The notes beneath the pieces were generated by a model, which saw nothing but the letters and a program-made list of their open reading frames with translations, was not told the origin of the DNA and searched no databases. Of a DNA stretch of 33,160 nucleotides, positions 1 through 6,908 are shown piece after piece (position 1 is the stretch's first letter; every line of letters starts with the position of its first letter). A program made the position numbers and the translations under genes. The stretch lies in IMG/VR virus record IMGVR_UViG_3300028008_001749, positions 1 through 33,160 of that record; one strand, 5' to 3'. The DNA comes from a virus.

Positions 1-174
1 AACTTCTTTTGTATAGTCGTCGCACTGTCTAATATAATAATTATTATAAGTTAGTTCATCAATTGGTTTTGGAAATATACCAGTATCTGGAGAATAAGTT
101 AGTATGTGTTGAAAAATACTTGATTGCCCAACATGGTCATTAAAGTTTACATTCAGTAATAAATTATTTAGCAT
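1..174 (-). CDS. Partial gene after gp44, possibly clamp-loader small subunit gp62
   Basis: An open frame runs from an ATG at 172-174 to the window edge (58 codons, 3' end missing) and overlaps the last 11 bases of the gp44 gene. The frame has no stop, while the other two minus frames have several. The visible protein starts MLNNLLLNVNFNDHVGQ and contains no motif I recognise. In T4 the gene directly after 44, translationally coupled to it, is 62 (clamp-loader small subunit), so position and overlap suggest gp62. That is inference from order only; the residues seen are too few and gp62 is poorly conserved. No strong ribosome-binding site is visible, consistent with coupling to gp44. Confidence 0.45.
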   Translation of the reverse strand, partial: MLNNLLLNVNFNDHVGQSSIFQHILTYSPDTGIFPKPIDELTYNNYYIRQCDDYTKEV

Positions 175-1090
175 TAAGTGTTCTTGCAATTTCTATCATT
201 GTAGCACTTAAATTAATCTCTGGATCTGCTACTTGAGTATGTTTAATCATACCCTCTCTGATTGCTAGTACACAACTATCATACATAAAGTCGTCATTTG
301 TATATAAATCTAAGTTCTTATATAACCAAGTAAATATCTCATTATATTCGTCTGCTCTTGCACTCTTAACAATTAGTTTACGTGCATCTTGAATTTTGCC
401 AGCCTTAAAAAACTCTACCATTTTAATACGCCACTCACTTGTACTACCGCCATCTTCTGGTAATAATAGTTTGTTATCTACAATAGTCATTTGTACTGTA
501 TTAATAGTTTTACGTAGATCAGGATAATTAGCACGAACCATTGCATCTAATGTATCAATGTCAAACTCTACTGCATTGTCAGCAAGTATTTCACCTACTC
601 TAACTGTAAAGTCTGTTTGATCTAGTTGCTCAATATGAAAGCCTTGACATCTACTATGTAGTGCAGGAATAATCATATTAGGATAGTTACATGTTAAAAT
701 AAAACGTACACTTGCATGATACTGTTCCATAACTCCACGCAATGCCGCCTGACCTTCAGGACTGATATGATCAGCCTCATCTAGTAAGATTACTTTAAAC
801 TCACCCCAAGGCATAGTTTCACTAAATGCACTAATACGTTTACGAATCATTTCAACGCCGTTATCTCTACTAGCATTAATGTAAAGCACATCTGCATTTT
901 CAACATTAAGTTCTTTAATTAATACTTTTGCTAGTGTAGTTTTACCTGTGCCAGGACTACCACTAAACAACAAATGCGGAATGCCGCCATCGTCAATCCA
1001 GTTTTGCACCTGTTTACGTTGTGCATCATCTCTAAACACATAAGTACCAACCGTTTCAGGACGATACTTTTCTACCCATAATTCTTTCAT
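164..1090 (-). CDS. 44: Clamp loader large subunit (T4 gp44-like AAA+ ATPase)
   Basis: Sliding-clamp loader ATPase, which with gp62 opens the ring clamp onto primer-template DNA during phage replication. 308 aa, close to T4 gp44 (319 aa). Visible motifs: Walker A SGSPGTGKTT near residues 43-52, Walker B ILLDEADH with the DEAD-type box near 101-108, the sensor region FILTCNYPN near 130-138, and an SRC arginine-finger motif (ALHSRCQGF) near 143-151, diagnostic of RFC/gp44/DnaX clamp loaders. The C-terminal third is the expected helical collar. The ATG overlaps the stop of the upstream 50-aa gene as ATGA and has a GAGG Shine-Dalgarno, so it is probably cotranscribed from the promoter at 1245-1273. 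The sliding clamp gene, adjacent in T4, is not in the window. Confidence 0.96.
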   Translation of the reverse strand: MKELWVEKYRPETVGTYVFRDDAQRKQVQNWIDDGGIPHLLFSGSPGTGKTTLAKVLIKELNVENADVLYINASRDNGVEMIRKRISAFSETMPWGEFKVILLDEADHISPEGQAALRGVMEQYHASVRFILTCNYPNMIIPALHSRCQGFHIEQLDQTDFTVRVGEILADNAVEFDIDTLDAMVRANYPDLRKTINTVQMTIVDNKLLLPEDGGSTSEWRIKMVEFFKAGKIQDARKLIVKSARADEYNEIFTWLYKNLDLYTNDDFMYDSCVLAIREGMIKHTQVADPEINLSATMIEIARTLNAK

Positions 1091-1239
1091 TCACTTGCCT
1101 CTATAATTAGTTTTAGTCTTGCTTTTTCTTTAGACGATAATTGTGTTGTATCTACTACTTTAGCATCGTCTGTTTCAACCATTTCGAAATCATCTGACAA
1201 CAACTCAGCCTCTATAGGATCTTTTTTAAAATTAGTCAT
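1087..1239 (-). CDS. Small acidic protein upstream of gp44
   Basis: A 50-codon frame, ATG at 1237-1239, with stop TGA overlapping the gp44 ATG (ATGA). The protein (MTNFKKDPIEAELLSDDFEM...) is acidic in its middle (DDFEMVETDD) with a basic stretch SKEKARLK near 36-43. No family recognised. The overlap with gp44, the strong promoter directly upstream and the intact frame support a real gene. The -10 box ends only 5 bases before this ATG and no Shine-Dalgarno sits in the normal window, so the mRNA would be leaderless if this ATG is used; the next Met (residue 20) is an alternative. It may simply couple translation to gp44. Confidence 0.65.
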   Translation of the reverse strand: MTNFKKDPIEAELLSDDFEMVETDDAKVVDTTQLSSKEKARLKLIIEASE

Positions 1240-1244
1240 GTGTT

Positions 1245-1273
1245 ATTATACCTTATTTTCATGTATAAGTCAA
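1245..1273 (-). promoter_or_regulatory. Sigma70-type promoter for the gp44 operon
   Basis: On the minus strand TTGACT (1268-1273), a 17-bp spacer, and TATAAT (1245-1250). Both boxes are near consensus. It sits in the gap after the 1277-1513 gene and drives the 50-aa gene and gp44. The expected start site falls at or next to the ATG at 1239. Confidence 0.85.
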
Positions 1274-1276
1274 TGG

Positions 1277-1513
1277 TTACTTGATAATACCATTTTCCCA
1301 ATTTTCTGCACAATCTTCTGCATACCTTAAACTATGTCCCACAATATTACGTTCTTCTACAAGAGTATCTCCAACGTACATTTTAACGACATAGTGTGAT
1401 TCTTCCACTATTTCAGCTCTTCGATTATCTTGTGAATAAGCAACTGGCGTTGTCTGCTTATTATATACCGACATTAGTTTGTTAGCTCTTTTTCCCTTTT
1501 TTCCGGTTGCCAT
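1277..1513 (-). CDS. Hypothetical 78-aa basic protein
   Basis: Unrecognised small protein beginning MATGKKGKRANKLMSVY. The N-terminus is strongly basic (KKGKR), followed by a compact domain ending SLRYAEDCAENWENGIIK. I chose the ATG at 1511-1513 because AGGAG lies about 7 bases before it; the frame also extends one codon to a GTG, which is less likely. It overlaps the end of the upstream membrane protein gene by 32 bases. Nothing supports a function beyond a possible nucleic-acid interaction from the basic N-terminus. Confidence 0.7.
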   Translation of the reverse strand: MATGKKGKRANKLMSVYNKQTTPVAYSQDNRRAEIVEESHYVVKMYVGDTLVEERNIVGHSLRYAEDCAENWENGIIK

Positions 1514-1757
1514 CACCTTCTCCTTTTGGGTTTAATAAATTTACTGCGTTTGGGAATATTTTATCAGTTAGGTCCAATACTAATATTAGTGTCAGTACTC
1601 CCCATCCTAATGGACCTGCTAGAAACAGCATAAACAAGATCTGCCAATCTTTAGCATCCTTGCCTACTGTATATTTTGCTATTGCTATAATTGCCATAAA
1701 CCATAGTAACATTACTACGATAGAAACAGCTACATCAATAAAGAACATATAATTCAT
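1482..1757 (-). CDS. Small two-helix membrane protein
   Basis: A 91-aa protein with two clear hydrophobic segments: about residues 3-27 (MFFIDVAVSIVVMLLWFMAI) and about 40-62 (LFMLFLAGPLGWGVLTLILVL), then a polar, lysine-rich tail ending NRKKGKKS. By the positive-inside rule the tail is probably cytoplasmic. Family not recognised. It lies 4 bases after the next small membrane protein gene, with PRPP synthase upstream of both. A holin or antiholin role is possible from size and topology, but it is not next to a lysis gene, so this is speculation. Confidence 0.7.
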   Translation of the reverse strand: MNYMFFIDVAVSIVVMLLWFMAIIAIAKYTVGKDAKDWQILFMLFLAGPLGWGVLTLILVLDLTDKIFPNAVNLLNPKGEGDGNRKKGKKS

Positions 1758-1761
1758 ATTG

Positions 1762-1971
1762 TTACCACCATTCTAATGTTCTACCATTTCCTGCAATAAT
1801 TAAAAAACATGTTACAATATGCAAGACTATCCAGAACGTTCTAAAAGCTAGTGCTTTTGCTACATCTGATTGTGTTATTGGCAAAAACTCAGGTTTATCT
1901 TCATCGTTAAGTCCAATAGGCATACCTATTGTTCTAGCCCAAAGTTTTAAAAATCGTCTTTGCCCACTCAT
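1762..1971 (-). CDS. Small membrane protein coupled to PRPP synthase
   Basis: 69 aa, with one hydrophobic segment near the C-terminus (FWIVLHIVTCFLIIAG) after a basic N-terminal part (SGQRRFLKLWARTIG) and an acidic linker (LNDEDKPEF). The ATG at 1969-1971 shares a base with the prs stop (TGATG), indicating translational coupling; a TTG one codon earlier is an unlikely start. No family recognised. A tail-anchored topology is suggested by the position of the helix. Confidence 0.7.
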   Translation of the reverse strand: MSGQRRFLKLWARTIGMPIGLNDEDKPEFLPITQSDVAKALAFRTFWIVLHIVTCFLIIAGNGRTLEWW

Positions 1972-2918
1972 CAAATTTTATGTGCAAACAAACTGCTTAC
2001 ACTCTCCTCATTACTGACACGTCTAATAGCTTCTCCAAACATAGTTGTTACACTTACTACTCGTGTCTTTTTGCAATCATCTGGACAATTAAACTTAATG
2101 CTATCTGTGATTACAAGTTCTTCTAGTACACTGTTCTCAACTTTATGACATGCTTCTCCTGTAAGAACTCCATGTGTAATATATGCTCGTACACTTAATG
2201 CACCAGCGTCCATAATTGCTTGTGCGGCATTACATAATGTTCCGCCACTATCAACAATATCATCGACTAGTATTGCATGTGAGCCTTTGACTTCACCAAT
2301 CAAACCCATTACTTCGCTTTCACCTGCTCTAGGTCTACGTTTGTCAACGATAGCAATATCGCCTCCAAACATATCAGCAAATTTACGAGCTCGTACTGTA
2401 CCACCTGCATCAGGACTTACAAATACTGTACCAGCAGTTGTGTCAACATTATATTTGATATCTTTAGCAAACGCAATACGTGATGTTAAGTCATCTACAG
2501 GAATATCAAAGAATCCTTGTATCTGTCCTGCATGCAAATCCATTGTAAGGATTCTATCAGCACCAGATTCTGTAATTAGGTTTGCTACTAGTTTAGCAGT
2601 AATTGGTGTACGACTTGCACTTTTACGATCTTGTCGTGCATAGCCAAAATAAGGTATGACTGCGGTAATACGTTTAGCACTGCTACGCTTAGCCGCATCA
2701 ATCATAATCATTAATTCCATTAAATTATCGTTTACTGGTGTGCTTGTACTTTGCACTATAAACACATCTTCACCACGTATGTTTTCATGGAATTCTACAC
2801 TGCTTTCGCCATCTGCAAAAGAAGTAATTTCAGCAGGAACAAGAGTAGCAAAACAATGTTCAGCTATAAGCTGTGCCATTTCAATATTACTATTTCCTGC
2901 AATAATCTTCATCTTCAT
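1971..2918 (-). CDS. prs: Ribose-phosphate pyrophosphokinase (PRPP synthase)
   Basis: Makes 5-phosphoribosyl 1-pyrophosphate from ribose 5-phosphate and ATP, the entry point to purine, pyrimidine and NAD synthesis. 315 aa, the usual length of class I bacterial enzymes. Motifs seen: SFADGES (33-39), [10 protein letters not shown] (90-99) for ATP binding, [11 protein letters not shown] (127-137), SPDAGG (168-173), the flexible-loop catalytic KRR (193-195) and the PRPP loop [10 protein letters not shown] (218-227). The enzyme appears complete. The ATG at 2918 has GGAGA about 9 bases upstream, and its own promoter at 2953-2981. Functionally it links to RpiB (5629-6078, supplies ribose 5-phosphate) and APRT (6905-7432, uses PRPP) elsewhere in the window. 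Confidence 0.96.
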   Translation of the reverse strand: MKMKIIAGNSNIEMAQLIAEHCFATLVPAEITSFADGESSVEFHENIRGEDVFIVQSTSTPVNDNLMELMIMIDAAKRSSAKRITAVIPYFGYARQDRKSASRTPITAKLVANLITESGADRILTMDLHAGQIQGFFDIPVDDLTSRIAFAKDIKYNVDTTAGTVFVSPDAGGTVRARKFADMFGGDIAIVDKRRPRAGESEVMGLIGEVKGSHAILVDDIVDSGGTLCNAAQAIMDAGALSVRAYITHGVLTGEACHKVENSVLEELVITDSIKFNCPDDCKKTRVVSVTTMFGEAIRRVSNEESVSSLFAHKI

Positions 2919-2952
2919 CTAGTCTCCAACTCTTGATTAATTGTATATACAT

Positions 2953-2981
2953 ACTATACACTAAAATTAACAAAAAGTCAA
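2953..2981 (-). promoter_or_regulatory. Sigma70-type promoter for prs
   Basis: TTGACT (2976-2981), 17-bp spacer, TATAGT (2953-2958) on the minus strand, followed by a leader of about 30 bases carrying a GGAGA ribosome-binding site before the prs ATG. Confidence 0.85.
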
Positions 2982-2983
2982 TA

Positions 2984-3367
2984 TTAAATTTTAAGCATTA
3001 GTGCCATTATGTCAATAACATCACTTGGTCTTGCATAGTATTCTTCATTAATCCATTCTTGTTTTACGGATATTTCTGGACAATCAAAACTATGATCACC
3101 ATTACCGTTATTAAAAGTACAGTAATTCCATACTCTACATACAACTGGTAAGTGTGTCATTCCCATTCTAGGTAAAAGATATATTCTGTGATTGCCTGTG
3201 TCTAGTCTTACTTTTCTACTGTAAACTCCTACACCTAATACTATTGGATCTGTTATTCCATTTTTTGATATATCTTCCATTAATGCAAGATCATCATTTG
3301 GACTAGGCGTAGGGTTCTTCCACTGTGTTAAGAGTTGTACAGGCATTTGCTGTATAAACTCTTTCAT
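2984..3367 (-). CDS. ParB/sulfiredoxin-fold protein
   Basis: 127 aa. The central part matches the ParB N-terminal/Srx fold: GITDPIVLGV (37-46), then VRLDTGNHRIYLLPRMG (53-69), which corresponds to the ParB box with its G-x-H-R core, then LPVVCRV (73-79). This fold binds or hydrolyses nucleotides (CTP in ParB, ATP in sulfiredoxin) and occurs in many phage proteins of unknown role. No HTH domain is present, so it is not a full ParB. The ATG follows the clpP stop by one base. The C-terminal part is unassigned. Confidence 0.6.
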   Translation of the reverse strand: MKEFIQQMPVQLLTQWKNPTPSPNDDLALMEDISKNGITDPIVLGVGVYSRKVRLDTGNHRIYLLPRMGMTHLPVVCRVWNYCTFNNGNGDHSFDCPEISVKQEWINEEYYARPSDVIDIMALMLKI

Positions 3368-3368
3368 T

Positions 3369-4007
3369 TTAATATGTGTCTACGATGTGATCAGCAATGC
3401 CGTGTTTCACTGCCTCTTCTGCGGTTAACCAAACATCTTGTGCTGGTAATAATATTTCACGGATTTTCTTTTCTGTTAAGCCAGTACATTTTTTATAATG
3501 TTCCAACATACGTTCACTTGAAAGTTCAAATTCTTTTACACGAGCAAATAGTTCGTGTTCTTTACCACCTGAGCCCCAACTGTATTGATGTGATAAGATA
3601 CTTGTGTTTCTAGTTAATACACGTTTACCTTTTTCACCTGCCATAAATGCAAGTACACCACATGATGCAATCATGCCAAGTCCTACTGTTCTAACAGGAA
3701 TAGCCGAACCTTTCATAGTATCAATTAAACCAAATGCGGCATGGACACTTCCACCTGGACTGTTAATAATAAGTGTAAGTTCTTTTGGTCTTTCACTGTC
3801 TGGCAATAAATTCTTTTCAATAATCCAATTAACAATTGGTTTTGTTGTTTCATATGTGAATGCTTCTGCAAAGTAATGTACACCTGCATCCCACATCATT
3901 TGCCCTGGTTGTTTTGGCGGTCCTGCTGGTGGTCCTTTTGGTGATGCATTTTCTTCTAGTGCGGCACCCATTTCGCCAATTGCTTTTTGCAATTTATCAA
4001 TATTCAT
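3369..4007 (-). CDS. clpP: ClpP-family serine protease
   Basis: S14-family protease, 212 aa. The triad can be placed by spacing against E. coli ClpP (S97/H122/D171): Ser115 in IASCGVLAFMAGEKG, His140 in SILSHQ, Asp191 in AQDVWLTAEEAV. The oxyanion-region motif INSPGGSV (81-88) is intact. Odd feature: instead of the short axial-loop N-terminus there is a helix plus a Pro/Gly-rich linker (SPKGPPAGPPKQPGQ, 22-36), which could block or replace ClpX/ClpA docking. It is directly followed by the ParB-fold gene and preceded by the GroES-like gene. Either it redirects host ClpX/ClpA or it processes virion proteins; the sequence does not decide. No Clp ATPase is encoded here. Confidence 0.92.
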   Translation of the reverse strand: MNIDKLQKAIGEMGAALEENASPKGPPAGPPKQPGQMMWDAGVHYFAEAFTYETTKPIVNWIIEKNLLPDSERPKELTLIINSPGGSVHAAFGLIDTMKGSAIPVRTVGLGMIASCGVLAFMAGEKGKRVLTRNTSILSHQYSWGSGGKEHELFARVKEFELSSERMLEHYKKCTGLTEKKIREILLPAQDVWLTAEEAVKHGIADHIVDTY

Positions 4008-4029
4008 TTAGTTTAATTCCTTTTATTGG

Positions 4030-4407
4030 TTATAGTGTATGTCTAGTCATGTCATTAGCAGGACGTTTTGGAATTGATTTAGAATATATTTCAACACTTG
4101 AATCGTCTCTTGGGTCAGTATCTGATATTGCTAAACAATCTTTGTTATCAAGTAGGTAAATTTTTTCTTCGTTACCTACGTCCATGCCATTGCTCCATCG
4201 TCCATGATCAACAAGGACGAAGTCGTCTTTTTGTATCCAATCAATTCCTTCGCCGACACTGTACACTTTAAACCAACGTGGTCTAACTGCACCTTCGGTT
4301 GCATCTTTTTCAGTAATAATAATTCCACCTGCTGTAGTTTTTTCGCTACCAGGCTTATCAATCATTTCTGCTAGAATCTTATTCTTCATTGCTCTAATAG
4401 TTCTCAT
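4030..4407 (-). CDS. GroES-like co-chaperonin (functional analogue of T4 gp31)
   Basis: 125 aa. The N-terminal part has the GroES layout: a beta strand KNKILAEMID (8-17), then the mobile-loop region EKTTAGGIIITEKD (22-35; compare the bacterial GG-I-V-L mobile loop that contacts GroEL), then VYSVGEGID (48-56) and VLVDHG (64-69). The C-terminal extension DTDPRDDSSVEIYSKSIPKR is outside the usual ~95-aa GroES. T4 uses gp31 with host GroEL to fold the capsid protein, so the same role is likely. The ATG has AGGAAA upstream. The next upstream gene ends 8 bases away. Confidence 0.85.
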   Translation of the reverse strand: MRTIRAMKNKILAEMIDKPGSEKTTAGGIIITEKDATEGAVRPRWFKVYSVGEGIDWIQKDDFVLVDHGRWSNGMDVGNEEKIYLLDNKDCLAISDTDPRDDSSVEIYSKSIPKRPANDMTRHTL

Positions 4408-4415
4408 TATATTTC

Positions 4416-4808
4416 CTATTTTGCTTCGATGTCTTCCATACTTCCATCACTGTACTCAACTTCAAAATATTGAGTGCCATCTTCTCTTGTACGAGCTTTA
4501 CGGCTGACTTCAGTTACTTTAGGCTTCTTTGGTTTATCCTGTTCTGTTACAGGTTCTTTAGTTTCAATATTGACTTTTTCTTTTTCGTCTTCTTTGATGC
4601 TAATATTTTTTTGATCTGATCCTGGTACATTATCTTTATAGAATTCTTTTGCAATCTTTTCTCTAGGAATTGTTACTTGGTTTCTATTGTCAATAATATC
4701 ACCACGAGCATTCAAGTTCATATTACTTACTGCTCTTGTCTTTTCGTGTTTTGCCGCCAGTGCCGCCATATCTAATGTACGCCCTTTGGCTGTTTTTACT
4801 GTTTTCAT
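4416..4808 (-). CDS. Conserved-looking phage hypothetical, charged and partly disordered
   Basis: 130 aa. The N-terminus MKTVKTAKGRTLDMAALAAK and the following TRAVSNMNLNARGDIID look like a short ordered module; the middle (KEDEKEKVNIETKEPVTEQ) is Lys/Glu-rich and probably disordered; the C-terminus (YFEVEYSDGSMEDIEAK) looks like a small beta hairpin. Such proteins occur in marine T4-like phages in my memory, but I cannot name a function. The ATG overlaps the stop of the DnaE-like gene (ATGA), so it belongs to the same operon. Confidence 0.75.
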   Translation of the reverse strand: MKTVKTAKGRTLDMAALAAKHEKTRAVSNMNLNARGDIIDNRNQVTIPREKIAKEFYKDNVPGSDQKNISIKEDEKEKVNIETKEPVTEQDKPKKPKVTEVSRKARTREDGTQYFEVEYSDGSMEDIEAK

Positions 4809-5311
4809 TTTAAAAACTCCTTGATATCAAGTTCATATTTTATGCTATCTATACGATGTATACCTAGCAAGTATAGACAGTAGCTAGCTACACTACTACC
4901 TCTTCCTACTCCTAGCACAATATTATGTTGTTCACATATGTTTGCTAAGTAGAGCAAGAATTTCAGCACTATTATCATACCTCGCTTATCGTATTCAATA
5001 AGCTCTTTATATACCCTGTCACGTTGTTGTGCTGAACTACAACGTTCCATTAGCCATTCTTGGATATTTATATCATAATATTCAGATGGCATATTCCATT
5101 TATTTAAACATTCTTCTACATATGTATCGCTATTATTTTCATAGCTAGCACTAATTATTCTGTCTAAGTCAAATGTTTGGCACCATTCGTTATATGTATT
5201 TATGGGTTCAATATCGTCCATAATTACAGTATCAAATTGTTTACCAGTCAATACTCCATGTACTAAATCTTCTTCAGTCATAATGTATTGTTTATTTTTG
5301 TTCATGTGCAT
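4805..5311 (-). CDS. Truncated DnaE-like (Pol III alpha) protein lacking the catalytic aspartates
   Basis: 168 aa. The last 40 residues match the Pol III alpha palm entry: IVLGVGRGSSVASYCLYLLG (131-150; bacterial DnaE has G-x-GRGSA-x-GS-x-x-AY-x-LGI), then DSIKYELDIKEFL (155-167; compare DP-x-x-Y-x-L-x-FERFL). The preceding helix (KELIEYDKRGMIIVLKFLLY) aligns with the DnaE YELSVI...FLIVADF segment. The protein stops right before where the DnaE P-D-F-D-I-D-F catalytic motif would follow, so it should not be a polymerase. The N-terminal 90 residues are not recognised. The first ATG lies 6 bases after a consensus -10 (leaderless); ATG at codon 3 is the alternative. It could bind a nucleotide or host replisome parts; function unknown. 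Confidence 0.75.
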   Translation of the reverse strand: MHMNKNKQYIMTEEDLVHGVLTGKQFDTVIMDDIEPINTYNEWCQTFDLDRIISASYENNSDTYVEECLNKWNMPSEYYDINIQEWLMERCSSAQQRDRVYKELIEYDKRGMIIVLKFLLYLANICEQHNIVLGVGRGSSVASYCLYLLGIHRIDSIKYELDIKEFLK

Positions 5312-5317
5312 CTCACT

Positions 5318-5346
5318 ATTATATTACTTTTTCTTATAAAAGTCAA
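5318..5346 (-). promoter_or_regulatory. Sigma70-type promoter for the DnaE-like/GroES/ClpP operon
   Basis: TTGACT (5341-5346), 17-bp spacer, TATAAT (5318-5323) on the minus strand. It lies over the 3' end of the upstream gene. The -10 ends 6 bases before the ATG at 5311, predicting a leaderless or near-leaderless transcript. Confidence 0.85.
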
Positions 5347-5632
5347 GCATTTCTTCAATGGATTCTGCATCGGGTGGTAAATCTAATCCACCTATTTCTA
5401 GTGACGTTCCATCTTCATCCATTTTACCATCTTTTGATTTTAATATTGCAGTTTGTGTTATTTGTGTTTTATGGTCTCTAATCAAATCAATAAACAAATT
5501 AATTTGATCAAGAATTCCGCCGCTCATTTGTGCTTTACTAGCAGACAATACTCTTTTAAGCATTTGCTTTTCAAACTCAATAGTTTCTTCTAATGTAAGA
5601 TGCTCCAATGGCTTACCTTTATAATCAATCAT
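5324..5632 (-). CDS. Hypothetical 102-aa helical protein
   Basis: Unrecognised. The N-terminal 60 residues are mostly amphipathic helix (LTLEETIEFEKQMLKRVL, ILDQINLFIDLIRDHKTQI), and the C-terminus is acidic (DLPPDAESIEEMLDFYKKK). Length and composition fit an adaptor or structural protein, but nothing specific supports a function. The ATG overlaps the rpiB stop (ATGA). It is the last gene of the long 5324-10949 operon; its 3' end carries the promoter of the next operon. Confidence 0.7.
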   Translation of the reverse strand: MIDYKGKPLEHLTLEETIEFEKQMLKRVLSASKAQMSGGILDQINLFIDLIRDHKTQITQTAILKSKDGKMDEDGTSLEIGGLDLPPDAESIEEMLDFYKKK

Positions 5633-6078
5633 CGCATCATGTCCACACGTTGTTGATGTCTGCCACCTTCAAATTTAGTAGTAAAAAACTTAGTAATAAT
5701 CTTTTTAGCTTTAGCCAAGCTAATAGAGTCTGCACCTAAACAAAGTATATTTGCATCATTGTGCAACCTAGCCATTTCCGCTTCTTTTTCAGTTCTACAT
5801 ACAACAGCTCTACAACGTGGTACTCTGTTTGCTGCAATTGATACTCCAAAACCTGATCCACATATTAATATTCCAGTATTCATTAATTTACTAGATATAT
5901 CTCTGGATACGTTTAATGCAATTTTTGGATAATCAACTTTTTTGTCATCATAAGGACCGTTGTCTGCAAATATTGAAATGTTAAACTTTGGTTCTTTATC
6001 AATTGGAGTTAACCATTTAGATATATCATTCTTTAATTTGTATCCTCTATGGTCTGACCCAATTACTAGCTCGATCAT
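5629..6078 (-). CDS. rpiB: Ribose-5-phosphate isomerase B (RpiB/LacAB family)
   Basis: Interconverts ribulose 5-phosphate and ribose 5-phosphate. 149 aa, normal for RpiB. Motifs: GSDHRGYKLK (7-16) with Asp9/His10, DYPKIA (49-54), GILICGSGFGVSIAANR (69-85) containing the catalytic base Cys73 and phosphate-binding glycines, and RLHNDANILCLGA (104-116). The C-terminal FEGGRHQQRVDMM keeps the family's usual GGRH-x-x-R-V-x-x-M ending. The ATG overlaps the mazG stop (ATGA) and has AGGTGAT upstream. With Prs and APRT it makes a short path from pentose phosphate to AMP. LacA/LacB cannot be fully excluded, but this context favours RpiB. Confidence 0.9.
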   Translation of the reverse strand: MIELVIGSDHRGYKLKNDISKWLTPIDKEPKFNISIFADNGPYDDKKVDYPKIALNVSRDISSKLMNTGILICGSGFGVSIAANRVPRCRAVVCRTEKEAEMARLHNDANILCLGADSISLAKAKKIITKFFTTKFEGGRHQQRVDMMR

Positions 6079-6497
6079 ATATCACCTTTTTGTCTATTCT
6101 CACTATAGAAGGCATCAAATGATCCACCTGGATAACGTTTTTCAAGTTTCTTTACATTTTCAGCAATAACATCATTAGGGTCAATGCCCAATGCACTGCA
6201 ACTATTCATCCAGTACCACATAATGTCGCCTAGTTCACGCATTGCATGATACTGTGTGTCTTCGTCCATAGGCTTACCTTGGAATACACACTTCTTTACA
6301 ATTTCCATAAACTCGCCACCTTCTGCACTAATGCCAATAGCACCAGTCATTAGTTGCGCCATGTTTACTTTTGCTTTGCTTTCAGTGGTTTCAATATCAA
6401 TAATACGATTATACATCTGCATACTTGATAGTGACTCGTCACTGGTTACTTCGCGTACAAAATCTTTGTACTTATTTAGATCAATCTGCTTGGTCAT
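6075..6497 (-). CDS. mazG: MazG-family nucleotide pyrophosphohydrolase
   Basis: All-alpha NTP pyrophosphatase, 140 aa, the single-domain form common in marine phages. Metal-binding carboxylates: Glu59/Glu62 in SAEGGEFMEIVKK, Glu88 and Asp91 in ELGDIMWYW (E-x-x-D). The C-terminal ENVKKLEKRYPGGSFDAF is characteristic of phage MazG. Family members hydrolyse dNTPs/NTPs to monophosphates; cyanophage MazG has been shown to prefer deoxynucleotides rather than ppGpp. The ATG has GGAAG upstream. It is placed between an Fe-S carrier and rpiB in the operon, consistent with nucleotide-pool management. Confidence 0.9.
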   Translation of the reverse strand: MTKQIDLNKYKDFVREVTSDESLSSMQMYNRIIDIETTESKAKVNMAQLMTGAIGISAEGGEFMEIVKKCVFQGKPMDEDTQYHAMRELGDIMWYWMNSCSALGIDPNDVIAENVKKLEKRYPGGSFDAFYSENRQKGDI

Positions 6498-6506
6498 TTT
6501 ACTTCC

Positions 6507-6908
6507 TTAATTATTTTTTGTTGCGTCTGTTACTTCTGGTAATTTAAATGCATTTGCATTTTCTTCTACTTTTTCCATATCAAAGTTAATGCTTTCTCCA
6601 CAACCACAACTGCTTGCCGCTGATGGATTAACAATTTCTAACATAGTACCCATAAGGTCTTGTTTAAGTTCAAGTGTTGTGCCTACTAAAAACATAATAC
6701 TTGAGCTGTCAACTGCCATCTTTTTTCCATTATCCATAAGTATAACATGATCTGCTTTAGTGTCAAGTTCTGATTCTTCTTTTAGTTTCCATTCGTAACT
6801 AAAACCTGCACACCCACCACCACGTAAACCTAATACTGGAATCTTATTATCATTTGATTCACTTATACCTGTTAAGTGATTCATAGCTTTTTCTGTAATC
6901 TTAATCAT
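6507..6908 (-). CDS. A-type iron-sulfur carrier (IscA/SufA/ErpA family)
   Basis: Carries and transfers [2Fe-2S]/[4Fe-4S] clusters or iron to target proteins. 133 aa. The three ligand cysteines are present: Cys33 in RGGGCAGFSYEW, and Cys101 and Cys103 in SSCGCGESINF, which is the diagnostic C-x(60-70)-C-G-C pattern. Core strands PVLGLRGGG and HVILMDNGKKMAVD are normal. A C-terminal extension of about 22 residues (EENANAFKLPEVTDATKNN) exceeds the usual ~107-aa length. The ATG overlaps the apt stop (ATGA). A-type carriers are known auxiliary genes in marine myoviruses; here one stands with Nfu, SufT-like, ferredoxin and an iron permease. Confidence 0.93.
   Translation of the reverse strand: MIKITEKAMNHLTGISESNDNKIPVLGLRGGGCAGFSYEWKLKEESELDTKADHVILMDNGKKMAVDSSSIMFLVGTTLELKQDLMGTMLEIVNPSAASSCGCGESINFDMEKVEENANAFKLPEVTDATKNN

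Noticed and set aside
5064-5073. TATAAATA-like late box within the DnaE-like gene, and another near 27135
   Set aside because: Both are inside coding regions with no gene start close downstream; expected by chance in AT-rich DNA.
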